DNA of 64,000 nucleotides, taken from Aurantibacter aestuarii (GTDB taxonomy: Bacteria > Bacteroidota > Bacteroidia > Flavobacteriales > Flavobacteriaceae). The position numbers were made by a program, and so were the translations under genes. The notes under the pieces were generated by a model. It made no database searches. It saw only the letters and a list, made by a program, of their open reading frames with translations, and was not told the DNA's origin. Shown piece after piece: positions 45,528 to 54,843 of the stretch. Where the stretch lies: NCBI RefSeq assembly GCF_003008425.1, contig NZ_PXOQ01000009.1:834525-898524 (forward strand), in the 5' to 3' direction. Position 1 is the stretch's first letter, and every line of letters begins with the position of its first letter.

Positions 45528-46987
45528 TCACGTTTAATTACAACATTTTTAGCTTTTAATCGATCTGTTAACCAAGCTTTTAAATCAGTTTCTGTTTTAA
45601 TTAATAAACTATCTTTTAAACGGTTATTCCATTTAACTTTTGCTAAAGTTATTGTATCAAGCTTATTAAAATCCTTTGTTTCTAGCATTGTTGCATATCC
45701 AAATGACTCTAGGTTAGAAAATTTAATTTTAGCATCCTTTGCCACATCTTTAAAATAAGCGGGATTTGCCTGAGAAGATTTTAGGCGAGAAATCGTACGC
45801 TCTAAACTATCCATTTTACTTTGTAAACCACCAATTAAAATATCTTTTTGCTCCAAGTCTATTGTAGCTTTATCATACATTGTCATAATTAAATCTGCGC
45901 TTCTTGTATCATTACTATTAATAACCAATTTAAAATTTTGGATATTCTCATAATCTTTTAAGTCGTTATTTAAACTTGTCATCATTTCTTTAGAAACACT
46001 ACCATTAAAAAACAGTTTAATTTGTTTTTCTTGCATATCTAAAGTGTCTCTTTGCAGCCATAAATCATCATTAGATTTAACTTCATTTTTCATAAAGTTT
46101 TTATAATCACGTTGGTATTTGGTTTCTGTTAAAACATTTATAAAAGTCCAAATAGCCGGAATCATAACAACAATTGCAACCAAAGATGCCAATTGTGCAA
46201 TACGCTTACGCTTTTTAGAATTAGCATATTTAAGCATAGGAAAGCGTAAAACTTTTAAAACCACAAAAGCTGCTAGACCAATAAAAATAGTATTAATGGT
46301 AAATAAATACATCGCTCCCCAGAAGTAAGCCATATTATTTGCCAAGCCGTAACCTGCAGTACATAATGGTGGCATTAATGCGGTAGCAATAGCTACTCCA
46401 AAAATTACTGAGGCAATTGTACCTTTCTTCGTTCTGGCAATCATTAATGCTGCACCTCCAAAAAAGGCAATTAAAACATCCCGAATATCTGGTCTTGTTC
46501 GCGCAAATAGCTCGGATGTTTCTTCACTTAATGGAAATAATTTAAAAAATAAAAATGCGGTTAATAAACTTAACACAATCATTGTAGCTAAGTTGATTAA
46601 AGATTTTTTAAGCGTGTCAATATCATTTATAGCCAAGGATAACCCCATTCCTAATATAGGTCCCATAAGAGGAGAAATTAACATGGCTCCAATAACCACA
46701 GCGGTAGAATTGGCATTTAAACCAATTGACGCTACAAATATTGAACACACTAAAATCCAAGCGGTAGCTCCTTTAAAGGGAATATCGGCTTTGATAGCTA
46801 AAATAGTGGCGTCTCTATCCGTATCATCCCTGAAGTCTAATAATTCACTTAAGAATCTAGAAATACTAGCAAAAAGTCCTGCTGCATCTTTTTTTACAGC
46901 TGCCTTGTTGCTTTCAGTCTGATTCTGTTTGTCTTCTTCCGAAAAATTAAACTTATTTTCTTTGTTAGCTGGTTTTTGTTCTTCCAT
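45524..46987 (-). CDS. DUF389 / TIGR00341 family membrane protein
   Basis: 487 residues. The centre (about 75-285) has at least six helices and the DUF389 hallmark NSTAVVIGAMLISPLMGPIL followed by GMGLSLAINDIDTLK. The N-terminal 70 residues are charged and cytoplasmic; the C-terminal 200 (from about 290) are coiled-coil rich and probably outside the membrane. Function unknown. It ends tail-to-tail with mlaF. Confidence 0.85.
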   Translation of the reverse strand: MEEQKPANKENKFNFSEEDKQNQTESNKAAVKKDAAGLFASISRFLSELLDFRDDTDRDATILAIKADIPFKGATAWILVCSIFVASIGLNANSTAVVIGAMLISPLMGPILGMGLSLAINDIDTLKKSLINLATMIVLSLLTAFLFFKLFPLSEETSELFARTRPDIRDVLIAFFGGAALMIARTKKGTIASVIFGVAIATALMPPLCTAGYGLANNMAYFWGAMYLFTINTIFIGLAAFVVLKVLRFPMLKYANSKKRKRIAQLASLVAIVVMIPAIWTFINVLTETKYQRDYKNFMKNEVKSNDDLWLQRDTLDMQEKQIKLFFNGSVSKEMMTSLNNDLKDYENIQNFKLVINSNDTRSADLIMTMYDKATIDLEQKDILIGGLQSKMDSLERTISRLKSSQANPAYFKDVAKDAKIKFSNLESFGYATMLETKDFNKLDTITLAKVKWNNRLKDSLLIKTETDLKAWLTDRLKAKNVVIKRD

Positions 46988-47005
46988 ATATCAAAACATT
47001 AGTGG

Positions 47006-48085
47006 TTAACCTAAATGCTCTCCAAATTCAGATTTCACATCTTGTAAAACCTTTTTTATATCTTGTTCTTTAGCTTTTGGATAAATAAGTAATACGTCTT
47101 CTTTATCTACTATAATATAATTACTTATCCCATCTACCACAACTACTTTTTGCTTTGAAGTTCTAATCATATTACCTTGAGCGTTATGAGTTAATGTTTT
47201 TGCATTAACTACTGCGTTGCGGTTATAATCTTTATCCAATTTATCGTATAAACTACCCCAAGTACCAAGATCATTCCAATCAAAAGTAGCTGGTAAAACA
47301 TAGACATTAGGCGAAGTTTCTAAAATAGCATAATCTACAGAAATATTTTCTGCCTTATGATATTGTTCTTCAATAAATTTAGCTTCTTCTTCGGTATTAT
47401 ACACATCAAAAGCATTATTAAACAAATTAAATAAATCAATCTGGTTGGTTTCAAATGCTTTTAAAACAGAATCTACAGACCACACAAATATACCAGCATT
47501 CCATAAAAAGTTTCCTTTAGACAAAAAGCTTTGAGCCGTTTTATAATCTGGTTTTTCCCTAAACTGATTTACTTTTTTAATCGGTCTTGTTTCTTCCTTA
47601 TTAAATTCTATATAGCCAAAACCAGTATTTGGAAATGTAGGGGTAATTCCCAATGTCATTAACGCATCTGTATTTTCACAAAACTGAAAAGATTGTTCAA
47701 CATCTTTTACAAATAAGTTTTCATTCTCAATCCAATGATCACTTGGTGCTACTAACACTAATGCATTTGGATTTTTCTTTTTAATCTTTAAAGAGGCATA
47801 TAAAATACAAGGTGCCGTGTTTCGCATTGCAGGCTCTAAAACTACTTGCTCTTCAGAAATTTCAGAAAGTTGTTCTAACACCAGACTATTGTATTGCTGA
47901 TTTGTTAAAATATAAATATTCTGTTTTGGTATAACTTTGGATAACCTTTTAAACGTTTTCTGTATAAGTGTATCTCCAGTACCTAACATATCATGAAATT
48001 GCTTAGGAAAAGATTCCGTACTTACAGGCCAAAACCGAGATCCGACACCGCCTGCCATTATTATAGCGTAATAATTACTATTCAT
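47006..48085 (-). CDS. manC: Mannose-1-phosphate guanylyltransferase
   Basis: 359 residues, the short form without the isomerase domain. Nucleotidyltransferase start AGGVGSRFWPVSTESFPKQF (residues 11-30), the LVAPSDHWI metal-site segment, the FGYIEF and FREKPD motifs, and sugar-binding WNAGIFVW. It makes GDP-mannose for surface polysaccharide or glycosylation. It starts 68 bp after SprT on the same strand. Confidence 0.93.
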   Translation of the reverse strand: MNSNYYAIIMAGGVGSRFWPVSTESFPKQFHDMLGTGDTLIQKTFKRLSKVIPKQNIYILTNQQYNSLVLEQLSEISEEQVVLEPAMRNTAPCILYASLKIKKKNPNALVLVAPSDHWIENENLFVKDVEQSFQFCENTDALMTLGITPTFPNTGFGYIEFNKEETRPIKKVNQFREKPDYKTAQSFLSKGNFLWNAGIFVWSVDSVLKAFETNQIDLFNLFNNAFDVYNTEEEAKFIEEQYHKAENISVDYAILETSPNVYVLPATFDWNDLGTWGSLYDKLDKDYNRNAVVNAKTLTHNAQGNMIRTSKQKVVVVDGISNYIIVDKEDVLLIYPKAKEQDIKKVLQDVKSEFGEHLG

Positions 48086-48153
48086 TAAATGCGTTTTTTC
48101 TATTGTTGCAATATATTAATTTAACTGCAGACTATTTTATTTTAAATATATTT

Positions 48154-48759
48154 TTAAACTCCAGCTCGAAGTACTTCTACTTCTGCATTTGGATGAAACA
48201 AATACGTTCTCTTAGTATTAATTTCTATACACTCAATACGTGTTCTACGCACCTGTCCTCTAGTAAACATACGCTCATTTTTCATTTTAAATACAGTTCC
48301 TGGAGCCAGATGACTAACAAAAACAAGATGAGTTGGTGGATCATATTTTTTTAATGCTGCAGACAGTGTTATATCAGAATCACTACTAGCTTTGGGATTT
48401 TTAAAATGCCTTGCTAGTAATGGAAGTAAATGATTTGGAAAAACCTCTGGGTTGATAAAGGGCAACATTAAATGCTGAAATGTATGTTTCCACTCTATAC
48501 CATGTGGTTTTATAGCTCTACCATATTTTTTAAAGGCTTCATAATGGGCAATCTCATGAATAAGGGTCATTAAAAAACGATACGTATTTAAATTGTTGTT
48601 TATTGAAATTTGATGTCTTCCATTTGGAAGTTTCCTGTAGTCACCATGACGCGTCTTACGTTCATTTTTTATAATAACATCCAAATTATCCTTGTCCAAC
48701 AATGTTAAAACCCTTGTATAGGATGCTTCAGGTAAATGAGATTTTAAATATTGTGTCAT
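48154..48759 (-). CDS. SprT-like domain protein
   Basis: 201 residues. The metal motif HEIAH lies in FLMTLIHEIAHYEAFKKYG (about 83-87 of the protein), preceded by a short helical region, as in SprT/Spartan-like zinc peptidases. It lacks the C-terminal zinc ribbon in an obvious form. Human SPRTN clears DNA-protein crosslinks; bacterial SprT roles are unclear. TATATTTG on the minus strand at 48770-48777 lies just 10 bp before the start codon. Confidence 0.85.
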   Translation of the reverse strand: MTQYLKSHLPEASYTRVLTLLDKDNLDVIIKNERKTRHGDYRKLPNGRHQISINNNLNTYRFLMTLIHEIAHYEAFKKYGRAIKPHGIEWKHTFQHLMLPFINPEVFPNHLLPLLARHFKNPKASSDSDITLSAALKKYDPPTHLVFVSHLAPGTVFKMKNERMFTRGQVRRTRIECIEINTKRTYLFHPNAEVEVLRAGV

Positions 48760-48797
48760 AAGTATGTAACAAATATAATCTTAAAGTCTAAAACTAA

Positions 48798-48823
48798 AAA
48801 AACCCCATAAAAATGGGGTTTTT
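48798..48823 (-). terminator. Terminator of the DUF4293 gene
   Basis: AAAAACCCCAT, 4-nt loop, ATGGGGTTTTT, followed leftwards by further Ts: an 11-bp stem between the DUF4293 and SprT genes. Confidence 0.85.
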
Positions 48824-48852
48824 AACGCACTAATACTACTAAGATATAAGGT

Positions 48853-49260
48853 TTAACGCAACCTATCTACAGATTTTACAAGATCTTCATCCTTTTTGAT
48901 GGCTTTATTAGCTAACACTAATAAAACGATAGAAACAAATGGAAGAAGCATCCCAATACCTTTCTCAGAAACCATAGTTTCTCCAGATAAATTTAGCGAT
49001 TGGTAAACGAAAAATCCTAGTAAAATTAAGTTTAATATGATATTTAGTCGTCCCAGTACAAACTGAGATTTTCTATCTTTAAATTTAAATATGGTAATAA
49101 TTGCCAATAAAGCGATACTCAAAAAAGCAGAAAATATTATTGGCTTATCTATTGCAAAAACCAATTCATCTTCATTTTTCCACAAATTAAATACAAATAT
49201 TAGACCACTAGAAACTATTGCTACCAATAAAAGATAAATCGTTTGTATACGCTGTAACAT
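48853..49260 (-). CDS. DUF4293 family membrane protein
   Basis: 135 residues, four helices. The start MLQRIQTIYLLLVAI is the family hallmark, with the ending ANKAIKKDEDLVKSVDRLR, whose last residues (DRLR) are also conserved. Function unknown; commonly found beside rho in Bacteroidota, as here (divergent). TACATTTG on the minus strand at 49286-49293 is a possible -7 element. Confidence 0.85.
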   Translation of the reverse strand: MLQRIQTIYLLLVAIVSSGLIFVFNLWKNEDELVFAIDKPIIFSAFLSIALLAIITIFKFKDRKSQFVLGRLNIILNLILLGFFVYQSLNLSGETMVSEKGIGMLLPFVSIVLLVLANKAIKKDEDLVKSVDRLR

Positions 49261-49353
49261 TAATATTATTTTAATTTTACAAGTACAAATGTATCACTTC
49301 TTTTTTATAAAATAATGTAATAACTAAAAATAAAGTTGTATAATTGCAATAAG

Positions 49354-49386
49354 AACGTGCAACACATTAGCTTACACGTTTTTAAA
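49354..49386 (+). promoter_or_regulatory. Hairpin in the rho leader
   Basis: AACGTG (49354-49359) pairs with CACGTT (49375-49380), followed by TTTT. It lies about 80 bp before the rho start in a 202-bp leader. A weak attenuator is possible; rho genes are often autoregulated. Confidence 0.3.
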
Positions 49387-49462
49387 TCTTCAAAATTATT
49401 TTTTTTGATTGTCTTCAAAAAATAATCTTATAAATTCATATTATCAAGTTAATTAAACATAG

Positions 49463-51112
49463 ATGTTTGAAATCTCACAACTAAAAGCATTAAAACTTCC
49501 TGAATTACAGGAAATTGCAAGTAAACTAAAAGTTCCTAAATACAAAACCTTAAAGAAACTAGATTTAGTTTACCAAATTCTCGACTATCAGGCTGCAAAC
49601 CCTAAAAAAGTTATTGAAGTCGCGGAGGATACAATTAAGAAAGAAACTCCTAAAAACAACTCAGCTTCAAAAACAACAAAACCAAAAAGAGCAAGAGTTC
49701 AAAAAACAGACCATCCGTCTGAGAACACTTCGTCTCAAAAAGCTAAAGTTGGAGCACCAGACAAAAGTGCTGCTCCTAAACCTAGTACAGCAAAAAAACC
49801 TGCAAGTACTAAAAAAGAAGTAGAAAAACCAAATCCAACAGCGGATAAACCAAAAACCAATCAGCCACAGCATCCAAAAGCTAAAAAAGAAGTTAGTTCT
49901 AAAAACACTAACAGAAATAATAATAATAATAATAATAGCCACAAGCAAAACGGTAACAAGGATACCCGTAACCGCTACAGAGAACCAGATTATGAGTTTG
50001 ATGCTATTATTGAAAGTGAAGGAGTCCTTGACATCATGCAAGATGGCTATGGTTTCCTAAGAAGTTCAGATTATAACTATTTATCTTCTCCAGACGATAT
50101 TTACGTTTCACAGTCTCAAATACGTTTATTTGGACTAAAAACTGGAGATACTGTTTTAGGACAGGTTAGACCACCAAAAGAAGGTGAAAAATATTTCCCT
50201 TTAATTAAGGTAAGTAAAATTAATGGCCAAAACCCTAATGTGGTTAGAGACCGTGTAGCTTTTGAACATTTAACGCCTTTATTTCCTCAAGAGAAATTTA
50301 ATATTGCAGAGAAACAAAGTACCATTTCTACACGAATTATGGACTTGTTTTCCCCAATTGGAAAAGGACAACGTGGTATGATTGTATCACAACCTAAAAC
50401 TGGTAAAACGATGCTCCTTAAAGATGTAGCTAATGCAATTGCTGCAAATCACCCAGAGGTGTATCAAATGATTTTATTAATTGATGAGCGCCCTGAAGAA
50501 GTTACAGATATGCAACGTAATGTAAGAGGCGAAGTTATTGCTTCTACATTTGACAAAGAAGCTCATGAACACGTTAAAATTGCCAATATTGTCTTAGAAA
50601 AAGCTAAAAGATTAGTAGAATGCGGACATGATGTAGTAATTTTATTAGATTCCATTACACGTTTAGCACGTGCATACAACACCGTGCAACCTGCATCTGG
50701 AAAAATACTTTCGGGAGGTGTAGATGCCAATGCTTTACACAAACCAAAACGTTTTTTTGGAGCAGCTCGTAATATCGAAAATGGAGGATCTTTAACCATT
50801 ATTGCTACTGCTCTTACAGAGACTGGGTCTAAGATGGATGAAGTAATCTTTGAAGAGTTTAAAGGTACTGGTAATATGGAATTACAATTGGATCGTAAAA
50901 TTGCCAATCGTCGTATATTCCCAGCTATTGACCTAACCTCATCGAGTACTCGTAGAGATGATTTACTTTTAGACGAAAATAATGTACAGCGTATGTGGGT
51001 TATGAGAAAGTATTTAGCCGACATGAATCCTGTTGAGGCTATGGAGTTTATTAATGAACGTTTTAAACAAACTAGAAATAACGAAGAGTTTCTAATTTCT
51101 ATGAATGGTTAA
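49463..51112 (+). CDS. rho: Transcription termination factor Rho with long disordered insert
   Basis: 549 residues versus 419 in E. coli. Rho-N domain (1-45); a disordered insert at about 48-172, rich in Lys, Pro, Ser, Thr and Asn, with a run of seven Asn; the RNA-binding cold-shock-like domain (180-255, with [12 protein letters not shown]); then the ATPase with Walker A QPKTGKT (310-316), [12 protein letters not shown], and the R- and Q-loop regions ending in [12 protein letters not shown]. It is a hexameric helicase ending transcription. A similar insert in Bacteroides Rho is reported to drive condensate formation. Strong terminator downstream. Confidence 0.97.
   Translation: MFEISQLKALKLPELQEIASKLKVPKYKTLKKLDLVYQILDYQAANPKKVIEVAEDTIKKETPKNNSASKTTKPKRARVQKTDHPSENTSSQKAKVGAPDKSAAPKPSTAKKPASTKKEVEKPNPTADKPKTNQPQHPKAKKEVSSKNTNRNNNNNNNSHKQNGNKDTRNRYREPDYEFDAIIESEGVLDIMQDGYGFLRSSDYNYLSSPDDIYVSQSQIRLFGLKTGDTVLGQVRPPKEGEKYFPLIKVSKINGQNPNVVRDRVAFEHLTPLFPQEKFNIAEKQSTISTRIMDLFSPIGKGQRGMIVSQPKTGKTMLLKDVANAIAANHPEVYQMILLIDERPEEVTDMQRNVRGEVIASTFDKEAHEHVKIANIVLEKAKRLVECGHDVVILLDSITRLARAYNTVQPASGKILSGGVDANALHKPKRFFGAARNIENGGSLTIIATALTETGSKMDEVIFEEFKGTGNMELQLDRKIANRRIFPAIDLTSSSTRRDDLLLDENNVQRMWVMRKYLADMNPVEAMEFINERFKQTRNNEEFLISMNG
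49918..49937 (+). repeat. AAT trinucleotide run in rho
   Basis: A run of AAT triplets encodes the poly-Asn part of the Rho insert. It is slippage prone, but changes would keep frame in units of three. Confidence 0.8.
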
Positions 51113-51129
51113 TTTTAGAAATCAATATA

Positions 51130-51167
51130 AAAAAAGCCTGAAACTTAATTGTTTCAGGCTTTTTTTA
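51130..51167. terminator. Terminator between rho and the convergent gene
   Basis: AAAAAAGCCTGAAAC, 6-nt loop, GTTTCAGGCTTTTTT: a 15-bp perfect stem with U-runs in both directions. Confidence 0.9.
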
Positions 51168-51184
51168 TTCGGTTTAAATCTTTC

Positions 51185-51547
51185 TTAATAATCAAGCAGC
51201 ATTTGCTTGTATTCTCTTAAATCTGAAATATTAGATTTGTTGACTAAATTCTTTGTCAACATAATAACATACTGTAAACTTTCAACCGGATTTAACTCTG
51301 TAGTCGCAACCTCTTCAACATCTTCATCAAAAGCATCATCTTCTAGCATAGGGATTAAAAAGGTACCGTTTGCTTCTATGTGTTCATAAGTCAATCTTAA
51401 AACTTTTACCACTAAAGGTTGCTCCTCCTCAATAGCATAAGCTCTAAGCGCTTTAATATCTTCAATTAATGTATCATTTTCAATTCCTTTGGCATTAATA
51501 TTAGATATAATTTTATCTACCAGTTTGAGAGCTTTTGGATTTTTCAA
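51185..51547 (-). CDS. Hypothetical helical protein
   Basis: 120 residues, no signal peptide, acidic overall with a DAFDEDVEEVATTE stretch near the middle, and predicted as helical throughout. I recall similar short proteins in Flavobacteriaceae but no function. TTG-type alternatives are not needed; the ATG start is preceded by AT-rich DNA. Confidence 0.65.
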   Translation of the reverse strand: MKNPKALKLVDKIISNINAKGIENDTLIEDIKALRAYAIEEEQPLVVKVLRLTYEHIEANGTFLIPMLEDDAFDEDVEEVATTELNPVESLQYVIMLTKNLVNKSNISDLREYKQMLLDY

Positions 51548-51671
51548 AGTAAATGGTGTTTATGGTTTTTTGTGAGTCGCAAATTTAAGAAATTATTACT
51601 CAAATCTTATGGAATATTAACCAGATTTATTAATGAATTTATAATTGTGATTAGTTACACTTAGAAACAAA

Positions 51672-51701
51672 AAAACCCTTTCAATTTAATGAAAGGGTTT
51701 T
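51672..51701 (-). terminator. Terminator of rpsT
   Basis: AAAACCCTTTCA, 6-nt loop, TGAAAGGGTTTT, with a run of Ts leftwards: a 12-bp perfect stem, 22 bp after the rpsT stop. Confidence 0.88.
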
Positions 51702-51723
51702 AAATAATGTGATAAATTTAAAA

Positions 51724-51975
51724 CTATAAAGTAGCAACGTGTTTTGCTAAGCTAGATTTTAAATTAGCTGCTTTATTAGCATGAATAACATTTTTCTTAG
51801 CTAGTTTATCTAACATAGAAACAACAGTTGGAAAAAGAGTTTCAGCCTCTTTCTTATCCGTTAATTCACGGAAACGCTTTACAGCATTACGAGTTGTTTT
51901 ATGCTGATATCTGTTTCTAAGACGTTTAGCCTCGTTACTTCTAATTCTTTTTAATGCTGACTTATGATTTGCCAT
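51724..51975 (-). CDS. rpsT: 30S ribosomal protein S20
   Basis: 83 residues from [20 protein letters not shown], the canonical S20 start at 51975. The open frame continues upstream through tRNA-Glu, which is clearly not coding. Highly basic and helical; it binds 16S rRNA early in small subunit assembly. It begins 24 bp after the tRNA-Glu 3' end with no terminator or promoter between, so the two are probably one transcript. Confidence 0.96.
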   Translation of the reverse strand: MANHKSALKRIRSNEAKRLRNRYQHKTTRNAVKRFRELTDKKEAETLFPTVVSMLDKLAKKNVIHANKAANLKSSLAKHVATL

Positions 51976-51999
51976 TATACTTTTTTGTTTAAAAAATTG

Positions 52000-52071
52000 T
52001 AGCCCGTAGGGGAATCGAACCCCTCTTACATGGATGAAAACCATGCGTCCTAGCCGATAGACGAACGGGCC
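52000..52071 (-). tRNA. tRNA-Glu (anticodon TTC)
   Basis: 72 nt on the minus strand. Acceptor GGCCCGT/ACGGGCT, D-stem GTCT/GGAC, anticodon stem CATGG/CCATG with loop TTTTCAT (anticodon TTC), T-stem AGGGG/CCCCT with loop TTCGATT, discriminator A. CCA is not encoded. Confidence 0.96.
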
Positions 52072-52088
52072 ATTATTTTAATGAGGTG

Positions 52089-52118
52089 CAAATATAAAAC
52101 GAAAATTTTACTTTACAA
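52089..52118 (-). promoter_or_regulatory. Proximal consensus promoter of tRNA-Glu-rpsT
   Basis: Minus strand: TTG (complement of 52116-52118), 19-bp spacer, TATATTTG (complement of 52089-52096). The predicted start is about 10 bp before the tRNA. Confidence 0.8.
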
Positions 52119-52165
52119 ATTTTTTCCTCAGAACTTTCAATCAAATTATTTTGTGATTGCGGGTG

Positions 52166-52195
52166 CAAAGATAGAACTAATTTTCACTTTTGCAA
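52166..52195 (-). promoter_or_regulatory. Distal consensus promoter of tRNA-Glu-rpsT
   Basis: Minus strand: TTG (complement of 52193-52195), 19-bp spacer, TATCTTTG (complement of 52166-52173). There is no gene between it and the proximal promoter, so it should give a longer precursor of the same transcript. Confidence 0.7.
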
Positions 52196-52218
52196 TACTT
52201 AAATTAAAAAAAATGAAA

Positions 52219-53697
52219 TTAATATGCTTTTGCAAATAAAACACGTGTTTTAGATGGTTTCCCAGAATATATACAAACACCTTCTTCTGCTTTAAAACTA
52301 TCTGGAATACAACGTGTTGTCGCTTTTGTAAGCTCTTTTATTTTGTTCTCTGTTTCTATAGTACCATCCCAATGTGCTGAAATGAATCCTCCTTTAGTTT
52401 CCAAAACCTCTTTAAATTCTTCAAAAGAATTAACTTCAGTAATATGACTGTTTCTATAATTTAAAGCTTTATCAAAAAGAGTTTTCTGAATATCTTTTAA
52501 AAGTCCAGTCACTTTTTCTGTTAGTGTTGAAATATCTACTGTTTCTTTAGTAAGCGTATCTCTACGAGCCAATTCTACGGTGCCGTTTTCCAAATCTCTA
52601 GCGCCTATTGCTAATCGTAATGGAACTCCTTGTAATTCGTGCTGAGCAAACTTAGCACCAGGACGTAAAGTATCTCTTTTATCAAACTTAACAGATACTC
52701 CTGCTGCTCTCAACTCTTTACTAATAATATTTACTTTATCCTGTATCGCTTCAAATTGCTCCTCATTTTTAAAGATAGGCACAATAACTACTTGATGTGG
52801 TGCTAAGTTAGGAGGTAACACCAGACCTAAGTCATCACTATGCGTCATTATTAAGGCTCCCATAAGTCTTGTTGAAACCCCCCAAGATGTAGCCCATACA
52901 TAATCTTGTTTCCCTTCCTTATTTGCAAATTTTACATCAAATGCTTTAGCAAAATTCTGCCCTAAAAAATGAGACGTTCCTGCTTGTAAAGCCTTGCCGT
53001 CTTGCATTAAAGCTTCAATACAATAAGTCTCGTCTGCTCCTGCAAAACGTTCGCTTTCTGTTTTTCTACCTTTTATAACTGGTATGGCCATAAAATCCTG
53101 AGCAAATGTTGCATAAACATCATTCATTAATTCTGCTTCTTGAATAGCTTCAGCTTTTGTTGCATGTGCTGTATGTCCTTCTTGCCATAAAAACTCTGCT
53201 GTTCTTAAAAATAAACGTGTACGCATTTCCCAACGTACTACATTTGCCCATTGATTTATTAACAATGGTAAATCTCTGTAAGATTCAATCCAACCTTTGT
53301 AAGTATTCCAGATAATAGCTTCACTTGTAGGTCTTACCACTAACTCTTCTTCAAGTTTTGCATTAGGATCTACACGTAATTTCCCTGGATTATCAGGGTC
53401 GTTTTGAAGTCTGTAATGTGTCACTACTGCACACTCTTTTGCAAAACCTTCGGCATTTTTTTCTTCAGCTTCAAACAAACTTTTAGGTACAAAAAGAGGG
53501 AAATAAGCATTTTCATGCCCAGTTTCCTTAAACATACGATCTAACTCAGCCTGCATTTTTTCCCAAATTGCGTAACCATAAGGTTTTATAACCATGCAGC
53601 CTCTTACAGCTGAATTTTCAGCTAAATTAGCCTTAACGACTAACTCGTTATACCATTTTGAATAATCTTCTGTCCTACTCGTCAATTTTTTGCTCAT
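52219..53697 (-). CDS. proS: Prolyl-tRNA synthetase, short (eukaryote/archaeon-like) type
   Basis: 492 residues, the short ProS type without the editing insertion found in E. coli ProS. Class II motifs: motif 2 [20 protein letters not shown] and the motif 3 area, with [14 protein letters not shown] before it; the anticodon-binding domain begins HQVVIVPIF at about 305. It charges tRNA-Pro. The last residues (RVLFAKAY) end in Tyr, as is typical. Upstream is divergent from the repeat-rich lipoprotein. Confidence 0.95.
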   Translation of the reverse strand: MSKKLTSRTEDYSKWYNELVVKANLAENSAVRGCMVIKPYGYAIWEKMQAELDRMFKETGHENAYFPLFVPKSLFEAEEKNAEGFAKECAVVTHYRLQNDPDNPGKLRVDPNAKLEEELVVRPTSEAIIWNTYKGWIESYRDLPLLINQWANVVRWEMRTRLFLRTAEFLWQEGHTAHATKAEAIQEAELMNDVYATFAQDFMAIPVIKGRKTESERFAGADETYCIEALMQDGKALQAGTSHFLGQNFAKAFDVKFANKEGKQDYVWATSWGVSTRLMGALIMTHSDDLGLVLPPNLAPHQVVIVPIFKNEEQFEAIQDKVNIISKELRAAGVSVKFDKRDTLRPGAKFAQHELQGVPLRLAIGARDLENGTVELARRDTLTKETVDISTLTEKVTGLLKDIQKTLFDKALNYRNSHITEVNSFEEFKEVLETKGGFISAHWDGTIETENKIKELTKATTRCIPDSFKAEEGVCIYSGKPSKTRVLFAKAY

Positions 53698-53799
53698 ATA
53701 CAGGGGTTTGGCACAAATATTGTGATCTAGTTAAATATTATTAAAGTTCGTACAAAACTAAGTAATTTTTGTTATGTTCGACAATAAAAACAAACGGTT

Positions 53800-54831
53800 A
53801 TGAAAAATTATACACAACTCAAATTAAACAGCGCATTTGTTTTTGCCTGTTTTTCACTTATTATGCTTTCATCATGCGGCTCTTACCAATATGTAGGATC
53901 TACATCCGATGGAATTTATTCAGAAGATGAACCTGAGTACGTTGTAATTGAAGACGTTTCATACCAAGAAGAACCTAATTCTAATTACTACAGCAATTAT
54001 TTTAGAGAAAAAGCTCTAGAAGTCGAAAGCACTGAAGACGTTGACCCTGTATTTACAGATGTCGATTCCTATGAAAGTCAGTCTAACATTAATTCTAACC
54101 AAAACGCAGGCTGGGGAGACAACTCTAGCCAAGTAAATATTAATGTATATGATAGTGGTTGGAATAATTGGGGCTGGGGTTATCCTTACAACGGTTGGAA
54201 TAACTGGGGCTGGAACAGACCATTTGGTTGGAACTACGGCTATGGCTGGAATAACTGGGGCTGGAATAACTGGGGCTGGAATAGCTGGGGTTGGAATAAT
54301 TGGGGATGGAACTCTGGTTTTTATGGTGGTTATTATGGCGGTCTACACCCATTTTATGGATATGGCTATGGTTTTTATGGTAATCCTTACTATGGATATA
54401 ATGGTTTCAGAAATAATTACGCCTACAGTACATCAAGACGAGGCAGCAGCAATGGATATCTAAATAGAAATTATGCTCCAAATTCAAGAAGTAGTAGTCT
54501 TTTAAATAGAAGAGGTTCTACAACTTCTAATGGAACGCGTATTAATTCACAACCTAGAGGAAGAACAGAATCTTCAACAAGACCTAGGGTAAATAACTCT
54601 AGTAATCAACCGAGAACTAGCTCTCCAAGATATAATACACCTACAAAAAATACACCAAGAACAAGTACACCTAGAACGAGTACTCCTAGAACAAGTACTC
54701 CTAGAAGTTCAACACCAAGAGCTACAACACCTAGAAGTAGTACTCCAAGAAGTTACTCTACACCAAGATCTAACAGTTCGTATAGTAGTCCAAGAAGTAG
54801 CAGTAGTAGCTCGTCAAGAAGACCTAGATAA
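53800..54831 (+). CDS. Repeat-rich lipoprotein (WNNWGW and TPRTS repeats)
   Basis: 343 residues. The lipoprotein signal ends SSCGSY (Cys26). A short acidic segment (30-110) is followed by a Trp/Asn/Gly/Tyr-rich tract at about 119-190 built of WNNWGWN units, a Gly/Tyr-rich part, and a basic Arg/Ser/Pro/Thr tail (about 205-343) with about eight TPRSS/TPRTS units. No fold is recognised; similar Flavobacteriia proteins are sometimes labelled vitellogenin-like, a name without functional support. Likely on the outer membrane. The basic Arg/Ser tail could bind anionic polymer. 12 bp upstream of the FadL-like gene, so one operon. Confidence 0.75.
   Translation: MKNYTQLKLNSAFVFACFSLIMLSSCGSYQYVGSTSDGIYSEDEPEYVVIEDVSYQEEPNSNYYSNYFREKALEVESTEDVDPVFTDVDSYESQSNINSNQNAGWGDNSSQVNINVYDSGWNNWGWGYPYNGWNNWGWNRPFGWNYGYGWNNWGWNNWGWNSWGWNNWGWNSGFYGGYYGGLHPFYGYGYGFYGNPYYGYNGFRNNYAYSTSRRGSSNGYLNRNYAPNSRSSSLLNRRGSTTSNGTRINSQPRGRTESSTRPRVNNSSNQPRTSSPRYNTPTKNTPRTSTPRTSTPRTSTPRSSTPRATTPRSSTPRSYSTPRSNSSYSSPRSSSSSSSRRPR
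54157..54312 (+). repeat. Tandem repeat encoding WNNWGW units
   Basis: GGNTGGAATAACTGGGGC-like units of 15-18 bp recur with near-identical codons, and most differences are synonymous. It should be unstable in length but stays in frame. Confidence 0.8.
54640..54775 (+). repeat. Tandem repeat encoding TPR[TS]S units
   Basis: Units of 15 bp of the form ACACCTAGAACAAGT occur several times in a row, with some spacer variants. They encode the basic Thr-Pro-Arg tail. Confidence 0.8.
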
Positions 54832-54843
54832 ATTAAAAACAAA

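Noticed and set aside
49918..49937. AAT run as a CRISPR or mobile repeat
   Set aside because: It is a coding trinucleotide run in rho with no spacers.
51976..52044. Upstream extension of rpsT
   Set aside because: It is the complement of part of tRNA-Glu; S20 starts MANHKSALK at 51975.
54140..54463. Overlapping frames on both strands in the WNNWGW repeat region
   Set aside because: They arise from the tandem repeat; compositions (Ser/Tyr/Pro and Gly/Ile/Val) are repeat artefacts.
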